22,880 nt of DNA from Methanomassiliicoccaceae archaeon (lineage in GTDB: Archaea; Thermoplasmatota; Thermoplasmata; Methanomassiliicoccales; Methanomethylophilaceae), in contig WRNI01000005.1 in assembly GCA_009776695.1 (NCBI GenBank), positions 1-22,880 on the forward strand, in the 5' to 3' direction. Below the pieces are notes generated by a model that was given only the letters and a program-made list of their open reading frames with translations, was not told the DNA's origin and did not search any database. The position numbers were made by a program, and so were the translations under genes. This document shows positions 1 through 6,943 of the stretch, one piece after another; position 1 is the stretch's first letter, and each line of letters starts with the position of its first letter.

Positions 1-582
1 CGCGGCTATCGTCTCGAACGCGTTGCCGCTCCCGCCGTTGTTCCTCATGTCGGCGTCTATAGAACATGCCATCTCTTTCTCGGAGATGCCGTCATGTAAC
101 ATCTCGGGGATGCGTGACGCGGTCTTCGATGATATTTCGCACGCTTTCCTTATTTCCGATATCTCTTTTTCATCTTTGATCGACATCACGCCGTCGATGT
201 TCGACGAGACATCGACGAGCTCCGCGCCCGATATCCGTTTCAGGTACTCGGACGCATTGTATGTGACCGACGGGCCGCATATGCCGATGCGTTCGTGCCC
301 TTTCAGTAATTTTAAGATGATGCCGTTGCGTTCCTCGCGTGTCCGGTAAACGTGCACATTGCCTTTCCCTTTCTTTGCCGTGGTCTCTTCAAGCGGACCC
401 GTCACAACATCAAGACAACCGTCCGAGATTATTGCGAGCGATCCCTCGAACGTTCCGGACGATTGTTCGGTAACATACCAGAACGTCAGGTCAAGGAACG
501 GCGAAGTACCGTTGGAAATGACAACGGCGCCGACGTTGACGCAGCTTTCCGATATCCTCTGCGCTCTGGACATTTGCGTCAT
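1..582 (-). CDS. M24-family Xaa-Pro aminopeptidase/prolidase, C-terminus outside the window
   Basis: Translating the minus strand from an ATG at 582 gives 194 codons open to the window edge. Residues about 1-120 look like the creatinase N-terminal domain. They are followed by an M24-type linker and helix (SIKDEKEISEIRKACEIS), then a G-x-SEKE-x-A segment and FETIAA, which match the start of the pita-bread metallopeptidase fold (family pattern SF-x-TIVA). The five metal ligands would lie in the missing C-terminal half, so activity cannot be judged. The family cleaves the bond next to proline in peptides, in the cytoplasm. The start codon overlaps the aspartate dehydrogenase stop as ATGA, so the two genes are co-transcribed and probably translationally coupled. 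A second ATG three codons in is an alternative start. Confidence 0.8.
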   Translation of the reverse strand, partial: MTQMSRAQRISESCVNVGAVVISNGTSPFLDLTFWYVTEQSSGTFEGSLAIISDGCLDVVTGPLEETTAKKGKGNVHVYRTREERNGIILKLLKGHERIGICGPSVTYNASEYLKRISGAELVDVSSNIDGVMSIKDEKEISEIRKACEISSKTASRIPEMLHDGISEKEMACSIDADMRNNGGSGNAFETIAA

Positions 583-1385
583 ATGCCTACCCAGTCGTTC
601 CTGATTATTCTCTTCAGCGCTGATATCGCGGAGAGCGCCGCAAGGTGGCTCGTTGACGGATTCGACGGCGACGGCACGTTGTTCGTCTTGGATATCATAT
701 CTCCGAACTCTCCTCGTACGATAAGCTCATGCGAGTTCGATCTGGTCTTCGGATCTAATATTATTTTCACTTTCGTTCTGTCGAATCCGACGCCCATGAT
801 GCTCACGGCGGCGGCCACGTTAATGTTCTTCGGGAATAATTTTACCGCTTCTCTCGCGTATCCGTCATAAATGACCGTGGGTTCGCTCACCTTGGTGATG
901 TCTATCCCCTTCTCTTTCAGATACGGAACACCTACCAGGCTGTCTGGGCTTTTTGTTGTTGTAAGTAAGACCTCATCAATGCGTCCCACCGACGCGGAAC
1001 TGAGACCGTCGGTGCCGCAGAGCGCCCCCGACGGCACGAGTATGCGCGCTCCCGTGTTTCTCGCTGTTTCGTAAACACTGTTCCTGTAATCATCATCCAC
1101 GAGCGCTCCGACGGACATTATCATTATATCAACGCCCCTGCCGACAACCTTCGGAACGATCTCCCTGGCGGCGGCCTGGTTCGCCGCCTCTATCACAAGA
1201 TCGCAATGATACAGTTCCTGCTCTATTGAGCGGACGGCCACAGCCTTGTTCAGTTTCGACGCAAGCGCATCGGCCGCCTTTCCGTTAAGGTCCACGAGAT
1301 ATATTCTCTTGACCTCTGTCATACCGTCGGCGGCCTCCGCAAGTTCGCCGCCTATCGACCCGCATCCTATAATACCCAAACGCAT
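579..1385 (-). CDS. nadX: L-aspartate dehydrogenase
   Basis: This 268-residue protein starts with a Rossmann dinucleotide-binding loop (LGIIGCGSIGGELA) and continues with the aspartate dehydrogenase pattern: V-I-EAANQ, then SVGAL, then VPSGALCGTDGL, and NINVAAAVS in the C-terminal catalytic domain. The enzyme oxidises L-aspartate to iminoaspartate with NAD(P), the first step of NAD synthesis in organisms without the oxidase NadB. The quinolinate genes nadA and nadC are not in this window. I chose the ATG at 1385 because a TATA-like element at 1411-1420 puts the transcription start within a few bases of it. A GTG at 1400 in the same frame would add five residues. The M24 peptidase gene follows with an ATGA overlap. 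Length and motifs are normal for the family. Confidence 0.88.
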   Translation of the reverse strand: MRLGIIGCGSIGGELAEAADGMTEVKRIYLVDLNGKAADALASKLNKAVAVRSIEQELYHCDLVIEAANQAAAREIVPKVVGRGVDIMIMSVGALVDDDYRNSVYETARNTGARILVPSGALCGTDGLSSASVGRIDEVLLTTTKSPDSLVGVPYLKEKGIDITKVSEPTVIYDGYAREAVKLFPKNINVAAAVSIMGVGFDRTKVKIILDPKTRSNSHELIVRGEFGDMISKTNNVPSPSNPSTSHLAALSAISALKRIIRNDWVGI

Positions 1386-1406
1386 AGCGCCAATGACCAC
1401 CGTACA

Positions 1407-1423
1407 CGTATTAATACATTATT
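1407..1423 (-). promoter_or_regulatory. TATA-like promoter of the aspartate dehydrogenase operon
   Basis: On the minus strand an AT-rich run, TATTAATAC preceded by AAATAATG, lies about 26 bp before position 1389. Transcription would start 0-4 bases before the ATG at 1385, giving an essentially leaderless message. It is inferred from spacing only. Confidence 0.45.
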
Positions 1424-1527
1424 TTTGAAAGGCCATAAGAACAGTCTCCGATTCTTTCCGTGGTCTCCGGCGGTCATGAGGCGGTACCGGCGAAACAGAG
1501 ATTAAGGATGTTCGCGTTCTTCGGGTG

Positions 1528-1932
1528 ATGAGATACGAGACGCTTGAGCATACCGCCGATATCCTTGTAAGATGTAACGGACGCACAATGGAAGAGTGCT
1601 TCGGGAATGCGGCGTACGCGATGTTCGACCAGATGATAGACGTTGCGGCGGTCGAAAAGAAAAAAAGATTCTACGTGACCGTGGAAGCGGACGATATCGA
1701 AGACCGTCTGTATCTGTTCTTATCGGAGCTCCTTTACATGCTGGACGCCGAGTCGTCGGTGATGTCATCGTTCGCTGTAACGTTCAGCGGGAACAAGGTG
1801 TTGTGCGAATCGTACGGTGAGACGCTGGACAAGGAAAGGCACATGCCTAAGACGGAGATAAAGGCGGTAACGTACCATATGATGGAAATTGATAAGGATA
1901 CGCCGTCCGTGACGGTGCTTTTCGATGTGTAG
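1528..1932 (+). CDS. Archease (RtcB tRNA ligase cofactor)
   Basis: The 134-residue product has the archease signature: an N-terminal YETLEHTADI with the conserved Asp, a central LYLFLSELLYMLD helix, and a C-terminal K-AVTYH-M element. Archease is a small metal-binding protein that helps the RNA ligase RtcB become guanylylated and turn over during tRNA splicing and RNA repair. RtcB is not encoded in this window. Archaeal archeases are usually about 135-145 residues, so this one is full length. A GTG directly before the ATG is in frame, and GGTGATG at 1524-1530 could serve as part of a ribosome site. The stop is TAG. The gene stands alone and converges on the GNAT/methyltransferase gene, with a strong hairpin between them. 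Confidence 0.9.
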   Translation: MRYETLEHTADILVRCNGRTMEECFGNAAYAMFDQMIDVAAVEKKKRFYVTVEADDIEDRLYLFLSELLYMLDAESSVMSSFAVTFSGNKVLCESYGETLDKERHMPKTEIKAVTYHMMEIDKDTPSVTVLFDV

Positions 1933-1963
1933 CTTCTTCACCAATGGCAATGCGCCCTTTCAT

Positions 1964-1984
1964 GGACAGGCCAACGGCCTGTCC
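1964..1984. terminator. Hairpin between convergent genes
   Basis: A perfect 9-bp inverted repeat, GGACAGGCC then AAC then GGCCTGTCC, lies between the archease stop and the stop of the opposing gene. Its placement suggests a shared bidirectional terminator or mRNA 3'-end stabiliser. There is no long T run on either side, so it does not look like a bacterial intrinsic terminator. Confidence 0.5.
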
Positions 1985-1986
1985 CG

Positions 1987-3543
1987 TCACGGATGTGCCG
2001 GAGGTTTTCGGGCTACCACAAGTATCTCCTTTGCCTTAATGTCGGTCGGGGTCAAAGGCTCATCCCACCTTCCCGCCTGAACATACTCGCACGTTATGAT
2101 CTCAAATCCCCTGTCGGCGATCAGTCCTTCCAATTCGGCGCGGCGATATCTCTTATCGCGTATGACATACTCAACGGAAAGTTTCCCGTCGCCGTGGAAC
2201 TGCTCTTTCCTGAACACAAGTCCCGTTACGGTATCTATCGCGTAATGGTCCGGATCGAACACATTGCCCGTTCTCTGCATTATGTCGCCGGCCTCAAGAT
2301 CGAACAGTATCTTCGGATCCCTGGATATCGGACCGATGTTGTTCGGATGTGCCAGATGTTCGGTCAGTTCCATATTCATCACGGACATGAACATATAGCC
2401 GCCCGGTACCAGATGATCATAAAGATTTGAGACGATCCTCATATTGTCCTTTTCATCGGGGAAAGACCCAACGACGTCATAGAGGCACAGGGCAAGATCA
2501 TATTTACTGTGCCTTCTGATCTTCCGGCAGTCTGCCACGGAGAAGGACACGTTGGATAATTTCTTCGCCCTTGCTTTGGCTGTCCGTATGCTCGCGGCTG
2601 AGAAATCCACGCCTCTGACCTTTATCTCAGAATATTTTGATGCGATCTCCACTGAATGCCTTCCCTCGCCGCATCCGAAGTCAATGACGTTACGAACATC
2701 TGTGCCCAGACGTTCCATGGTTTTGAAAATATGGGCAACCTCTTCCCCGGTGTGATGCGCCCACGGCTGATCTCTGACCTTCATCCTTCCGTATGCATCC
2801 CTCAGCCTTTGTTCCGAGAACTGAATGATGTTCATGAAATTTTTTTCATAACCTTCATGGACCGGCTGGTCATCGAACGTAAAGGCCAGCCATTCGTATC
2901 CAGGCAGCAGGTTTCCGAGTTTCCAATTGCCGTTGAACACCGATCTTGTAAGTTTCTCAATGCCTTGCAGATCCACAAAGAATTCAGTGTTTACCATCGA
3001 TCTTTCTTCGTCGACCAAGTAATCCTTTACGAAATGAATTTTGGAACCTAACCACTTGATGTCCTTGATGTGCTTTGAGATCTCCGACGGCAATACTTCA
3101 CGAAATGTCGCAGACTCTAGCGTCTTCACTGTCAGAGGATTTGCTGTCGCAAGGCCCCACGCACAGTCGTTGGAGAAACCCCAAATGGAATGCAGAAGTC
3201 TGCTTCCGATGCCCTTTCCCCTGTAACTTTCATGGACCACGAGCTGCAGCACCCATGTTATGGACCTTCCGTCTATTGTTTTTCGGACATAAAATGCGTG
3301 TGCTATCACCTTCGAGTTCACTTTCGCGAGAGCGACGTAATGGTCGTCAGCCATGTAGTGCCTCTCATAATACGGGACAGACATGCGTACCTTATGACCG
3401 GCTTTTTCTTCTCCGGCGTATTCACTGTATTTGCCATAATTTTCCGAGAACAGCTCAGAACACTGTTCAAGCTCTCTGAGGGACATATCCGTTGCCTTTT
3501 TGGCTTTATACAGTATTTTACCTTTTTTCGAACTTTTAGGCAT
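1987..3543 (-). CDS. Fused GNAT N-acetyltransferase and class I SAM-dependent methyltransferase
   Basis: The 518-residue protein carries two enzymes. Residues about 10-150 are a GNAT acetyltransferase, with motif A LVVHESYRGKGIGSRLL around residues 101-117, the acetyl-CoA pyrophosphate loop. Residues about 280-400 are a Rossmann methyltransferase, with motif I VIDFGCGEGRHSVEIA near 286-301, an acidic GVDFSA strand end that should bind the SAM ribose, and a post-II VADCRK segment. A basic C-terminal stretch completes the methyltransferase. Residues 150-280 form a linker region I do not recognise. The substrate is unknown; both domains could modify one small molecule or protein in succession. 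The gene is monocistronic, with a TATA-like box at 3571-3579 about 32 bp before the ATG. Its codons look somewhat more AT-rich than those of the neighbours, by eye only. Confidence 0.85.
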   Translation of the reverse strand: MPKSSKKGKILYKAKKATDMSLRELEQCSELFSENYGKYSEYAGEEKAGHKVRMSVPYYERHYMADDHYVALAKVNSKVIAHAFYVRKTIDGRSITWVLQLVVHESYRGKGIGSRLLHSIWGFSNDCAWGLATANPLTVKTLESATFREVLPSEISKHIKDIKWLGSKIHFVKDYLVDEERSMVNTEFFVDLQGIEKLTRSVFNGNWKLGNLLPGYEWLAFTFDDQPVHEGYEKNFMNIIQFSEQRLRDAYGRMKVRDQPWAHHTGEEVAHIFKTMERLGTDVRNVIDFGCGEGRHSVEIASKYSEIKVRGVDFSAASIRTAKARAKKLSNVSFSVADCRKIRRHSKYDLALCLYDVVGSFPDEKDNMRIVSNLYDHLVPGGYMFMSVMNMELTEHLAHPNNIGPISRDPKILFDLEAGDIMQRTGNVFDPDHYAIDTVTGLVFRKEQFHGDGKLSVEYVIRDKRYRRAELEGLIADRGFEIITCEYVQAGRWDEPLTPTDIKAKEILVVARKPPAHP

Positions 3544-3570
3544 TCTGTTCCCTCATGATGTCATGTGCAG

Positions 3571-3579
3571 TAAATATAT
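3571..3579 (-). promoter_or_regulatory. TATA-like box of the GNAT/methyltransferase gene
   Basis: The minus strand reads ATATATTTA here. Transcription about 26 bp downstream would begin near 3549, leaving a leader of only about six bases before the ATG at 3543. Confidence 0.4.
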
Positions 3580-3712
3580 GATATGAACGGTCGAAGATGA
3601 TCGTACGGACAGGAGATGATGTAAAAATTCATTCGATCAGGCATCGTAACGTAGAAAGAGATACGGCACATACTGCAGGCGGTCAAGGTGTCCGCATTCA
3701 CATTCACAGTTA

Positions 3713-3722
3713 AGATATATAC
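3713..3722 (+). promoter_or_regulatory. TATA box of the formyltransferase-like operon (leaderless)
   Basis: AGATATATAC is centred near 3718, and 26 bp downstream lies the ATG at 3744 itself. This spacing predicts a leaderless message and supports that start codon. Confidence 0.6.
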
Positions 3723-3743
3723 TCAGAGGTCATAGCGGCGGAC

Positions 3744-4571
3744 ATGCTGAGATTGGGTTGGTTCTCCACTGGCAGGGGCCCGGGCTCAAGGAACCTGCTC
3801 AGAACCGTCATGGACAAGAGAGCGAACGGCGGCATTGACGTTAACGTTGAGTTCGTCTTCTGCAACTGGGACAACACCGAAGAGCCCAATCCTAAGAAAG
3901 AACAGAGGGAACAGTTCTTCGACATGGTGAAAGGATACGGAATACCGCTTGTGACATTATCATGGAAAACGTTCCGTCCGGACCTTTGGGACAGTGATCA
4001 AACGGAATGGAGGAACGGCTACGGAAGGGAGATGAGAAAGCTTCTGTCAAAATACGATTTCGATATCGGTGTCCTTGCCGGGTACATGCTGTGGGTGGAT
4101 GACGAGACGTGCGTAACGTACGATCTGATAAATCTTCATCCCGCGTTGCCCGACGGGCCGAAGGGGACATGGCAGGAGGTCATATGGCAATTGATCAAAG
4201 ATGATGCCAAAGAGCACGGCATAATGATCCACCTCTGCACCAAGGAATGGGACAGGGGTTCCGCATTAACTTATTGCGGATTCCCCATACGCGGCGCAGG
4301 ATACGATGAGCTTTGGTCCGGCATGTACGAGAAATTAAGAACGAGGACATTGGACGAGATAAGGAAGGCGGAAGGCGAGAGCGAGCCGCTCTTCGCAAAG
4401 ATAAGGTCTGACGGTGCGAAGCGCGAGCTTCCGCTGATAGTCGCGACGATAAAACAATTCGCCGACGGGAATCTGAGAATGAAGGGGCAGAAGGTATTTT
4501 TCAACGGCGTGTTACTGGACGGCCCGTTCGATCTTTCTTCCGATGTGGATGATACCGCTGACGGTGAGTGA
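3744..4571 (+). CDS. Formyltransferase-family protein (PurN/Fmt-like fold)
   Basis: This 275-residue protein begins with LGWFSTGRGPGSRNLL, like the phosphate-binding start of glycinamide ribonucleotide formyltransferases. It then has DIGVLAGYMLW and NLHPALPDGPKGTW. The NLHP segment corresponds to the catalytic N-x-H motif of the formyltransferase fold. A later MIHLCTKEWDRGSAL segment sits where the family has its catalytic Asp. Related enzymes transfer a formyl group from 10-formyltetrahydrofolate to an amine. The true substrate here is uncertain, because the GTW-QEVIWQLIKDD insertion after the motif is unlike PurN. The downstream EhaR-like gene starts at or just after its stop, so the two form one unit. 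Start choice rests on the TATA box 26 bp upstream. Confidence 0.75.
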   Translation: MLRLGWFSTGRGPGSRNLLRTVMDKRANGGIDVNVEFVFCNWDNTEEPNPKKEQREQFFDMVKGYGIPLVTLSWKTFRPDLWDSDQTEWRNGYGREMRKLLSKYDFDIGVLAGYMLWVDDETCVTYDLINLHPALPDGPKGTWQEVIWQLIKDDAKEHGIMIHLCTKEWDRGSALTYCGFPIRGAGYDELWSGMYEKLRTRTLDEIRKAEGESEPLFAKIRSDGAKRELPLIVATIKQFADGNLRMKGQKVFFNGVLLDGPFDLSSDVDDTADGE

Positions 4572-4573
4572 AG

Positions 4574-5665
4574 ATGGAATACGACCACATGGAAGAGCTC
4601 GGGTTCGTTGAGGATAAACAGCTCATGTGCGGCGCATCCGGTCTTCTGGGATCGATGAACGCCATGAAAAGGATGTGCGACCGCTTCATACGCAACGGCG
4701 GAAAGCTGTATGATATAATGACCGCATACGACAACATACTCTCATTCGAGCTGAACCGCGAGGACCGGAGGTCAGGGGATTCGTTAAAGACGCTGATACC
4801 GCTGCTGAAGGCGGCCGGCGTCACCGACGGCTCCCTTCACGCTTATTTCGTGAACGATATGAGCGTGATGCCCGGCTCCGATGTTATTCGCTATCTCAAC
4901 GGACTGATGACGACGTCCGTCGTCTCCGAATCGTACGAACATTACGCGTCGGTGCTTTGCGATGCGCTCGGGATCCCGGCGGACGGGATATACTGCACCG
5001 CAGTCGCATTCAACGACACGGAGATGGAAAGGCAGGACGCAAAGAAGTTCAGGGACATCTCCGCCCGCATATCCAAGATGGACGTGCCGAAGGTGTCGTC
5101 GCGTGACGGCACCGAGTTCATTGACGTGAAAGATGATATGATACTCGATACGATAGACGGCATAATTGAGGAGATGGAAGAGACAGATTTCATTTACCAG
5201 CTTGAGGAGATAAAACCCGTAGGCGGCAACGAGAAGGCGTTCGAACTCATGGACATGAGGCGCAGGACGTCGGTCGATCTGGAGAGCACCGCATACATCG
5301 GAAACAACGGAACGGACTATCCGGCCATGGACATCGTAAGAAGCAACGACGGTCTCGCATTATCGTTCAACGGCGACGCGTACGCGGTGCGCGGTTCCAA
5401 CGTTGCGGTGATGTCGCCGAATTCCATTGTCGCGGCGGTCATCGTGTCAAAATTTTATGCCGAAGGGATGGAAGGCGTGTATTCGATGATAGGCTCATGG
5501 GACCGCGATAAACTTTCTAAAGCGGAGTTCTCAGACAGGCATCTGATGGACGCGATGCTCAGGACGTTCCCGTCAAAGCTTCCTGATGTTACGATAGTGG
5601 ATGATGATAACCTGGACAGCGTGATAAAGGAGAGCGAGAGGTACAGGCGCAGGATAACCGTGTGA
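4574..5665 (+). CDS. EhaR-like HAD-superfamily protein with degenerate catalytic motifs
   Basis: The 363-residue protein resembles the archaeal HAD-like family that includes EhaR (annotated as energy-converting hydrogenase A subunit R). Shared features, recalled from the family and not searched, are KLYDIMTAYDNIL, SGDSLKTLIPLLKAAGV and, near residues 240-270, a YIGNNGTD...LALSFNGDAYAV block. HAD enzymes of this type normally start with D-x-E/D-G-x, where the first Asp is the nucleophile, and keep G-D in the late motif. Here the first motif reads CGASG (residues 19-23) and the late one reads GNNGTD, so the nucleophile and one metal ligand appear lost. The protein may be a non-catalytic binding protein. 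A GTG at 4568 is an alternative start; I prefer the ATG at 4574 with GGTGAG upstream. It is co-transcribed with the formyltransferase-like gene. Confidence 0.7.
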   Translation: MEYDHMEELGFVEDKQLMCGASGLLGSMNAMKRMCDRFIRNGGKLYDIMTAYDNILSFELNREDRRSGDSLKTLIPLLKAAGVTDGSLHAYFVNDMSVMPGSDVIRYLNGLMTTSVVSESYEHYASVLCDALGIPADGIYCTAVAFNDTEMERQDAKKFRDISARISKMDVPKVSSRDGTEFIDVKDDMILDTIDGIIEEMEETDFIYQLEEIKPVGGNEKAFELMDMRRRTSVDLESTAYIGNNGTDYPAMDIVRSNDGLALSFNGDAYAVRGSNVAVMSPNSIVAAVIVSKFYAEGMEGVYSMIGSWDRDKLSKAEFSDRHLMDAMLRTFPSKLPDVTIVDDDNLDSVIKESERYRRRITV

Positions 5666-5681
5666 CGCCCCGTACGAACGT

Positions 5682-5688
5682 AAAAAAA
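5682..5688 (-). terminator. Oligo-T terminator of tRNA-Glu
   Basis: Seven consecutive T on the minus strand begin two bases after the tRNA 3' end. Oligo-T runs terminate archaeal RNA polymerase, so this is the likely end of the tRNA transcript. Confidence 0.65.
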
Positions 5689-5689
5689 G

Positions 5690-5762
5690 TGCTCACGCCG
5701 GGATTCGAACCCGGGTCGAAGCCTCGAAAGGGCCTCATGATTGGCCGCTACACCACGTGAGC
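5690..5762 (-). tRNA. tRNA-Glu (anticodon UUC)
   Basis: The minus strand folds as a cloverleaf. The acceptor stem is GCTCACG with CGTGAGC. The anticodon stem AGGCC/GGCTT encloses the loop CTTTCGA, giving anticodon TTC. The T arm CCGGG-TTCGAAT-CCCGG is perfectly paired. The discriminator base is A and CCA is not encoded. No intron is present. The D arm GTGTAGCGGCCAATCAT matches archaeal tRNA-Glu. It serves protein synthesis and could also supply glutamyl-tRNA for tetrapyrrole synthesis. It lies between the convergent end of the EhaR-like gene and gcvT, with its own promoter and terminator. Confidence 0.96.
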
Positions 5763-5782
5763 CTTGACAGCCCATTATGGAA

Positions 5783-5790
5783 ATACTTAA
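5783..5790 (-). promoter_or_regulatory. TATA box of tRNA-Glu
   Basis: The minus strand reads TTAAGTAT, centred 25 bp before the tRNA 5' end, the standard archaeal spacing. It sits between the gcvT stop codon and the tRNA. Confidence 0.6.
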
Positions 5791-5802
5791 TAATGATTTC
5801 CT

Positions 5803-6924
5803 TCAGAGGAACGGAAGTTTCACGACCGTCGCTTTTGCCAGGCGCCCGCGCACATCGATCTCCAATTCGCTGCCCGGTGATGACAGCGGCATCGGAACAT
5901 AACCCAGCGCGATGCCCTTTTTCAGTATCGGGGATAATGTGCCCGAAGTCACGTACCCTACTTTTTCGTTATCTCTGAATATCCCGTAACCGTGCCTCGG
6001 GATGTTCCTCGCGTCTGTCACGAGGGCGGCGAGGACGCTGTAATTCTTATTATCTCTCTGAGCTTCAAGCGCCTTCTTTCCGATGAACTCGTGATCAAAT
6101 TTCACCACCCACGGCGGGCCCGTCTGAAGTGACGTCTGCGAACCGTCGAAGTCCGTTCCCGAAAGCAGCATCCCTTTTTCGAGTCTCAGCGTATCCCTGC
6201 ACCCGAGGCCCGTAAGCATAAGATCATCACCGCCCTCTTTCACAAGGGAGTCCCAAAGAAGGTCTGCTCCCTCTTTCTCAACGAGTATCTCAAATCCGTC
6301 CTCCCCCGTGTATCCCGTTCGGGCGAACATGCACAATGTCCCCTCATCCGATGTTCCGAGGATGTCCTCTAAGAACGGACACCGTCCGCCGCCTATTGAT
6401 GCGATACTCGCGTTGAATCTTTTTATGCCCGCGATATCATCGTCCGTGATGCGCTGCGCTATGTCCGCCGCCTTGGGGCCCTGTATCGCCAGGCAGGCGA
6501 TCCTCGGCGAAACGTCGATGATCTCAGTGTCCGCATGCTCAAGACCGTTCAGCCACGACAGCACGATATCCTTGGTGGACGCGTTCGGCACCATAAGATA
6601 CGTTTCATGGCCGAGGCTGTAAACTATCGTATCGTCGATGATCGTGCCGTCATCATTCAGAATATGCGAATATATCCCTTTGCCGGGGACCGCAAGCTCT
6701 ATGTTATTTGTTATGACGCTGTTTAAGAATACTTTCGCGCCGCTCCCGCGTATGATGATGTCTCCCATATGTGAGACATCAAACAGTCCCGCGGATGTCC
6801 GCACGGCGTTATGTTCATCGATTATCCCCGAATACTGAACGGGCATCTCCCATCCGGCGAACGGTACCATCTTTGCACCGGATGCGATATGTTTGCCGAA
6901 GAACGCAGTCCTTTTAAGGTCCAT
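5803..6924 (-). CDS. gcvT: Aminomethyltransferase (glycine cleavage T protein)
   Basis: This 373-residue protein aligns in pattern with GcvT throughout: MVPFAGWEMPVQYSGIIDEH, RTSAGLFDVSHMGD, GYTGEDGFEI (ARTGYTGEDG motif), GCRDTLRLEKGM and YVTSGTLSP near the C-terminus. GcvT transfers the methylene group of glycine from lipoylated GcvH to tetrahydrofolate, releasing ammonia. The GcvH and GcvP genes are not in the window. I chose the ATG at 6924 because MDLKRTAFF matches the usual start of the family (MLKRTPLF in Bacillus, from memory) and GGGATGTG lies upstream. An ATG at 6942 would add six residues. It is the last gene of the lysine operon, one base after the lysA stop by the longer start. 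Folate use fits with folP elsewhere in the window. Confidence 0.92.
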   Translation of the reverse strand: MDLKRTAFFGKHIASGAKMVPFAGWEMPVQYSGIIDEHNAVRTSAGLFDVSHMGDIIIRGSGAKVFLNSVITNNIELAVPGKGIYSHILNDDGTIIDDTIVYSLGHETYLMVPNASTKDIVLSWLNGLEHADTEIIDVSPRIACLAIQGPKAADIAQRITDDDIAGIKRFNASIASIGGGRCPFLEDILGTSDEGTLCMFARTGYTGEDGFEILVEKEGADLLWDSLVKEGGDDLMLTGLGCRDTLRLEKGMLLSGTDFDGSQTSLQTGPPWVVKFDHEFIGKKALEAQRDNKNYSVLAALVTDARNIPRHGYGIFRDNEKVGYVTSGTLSPILKKGIALGYVPMPLSSPGSELEIDVRGRLAKATVVKLPFL

Positions 6925-6943
6925 GTCCGCACATCCCGTCATT

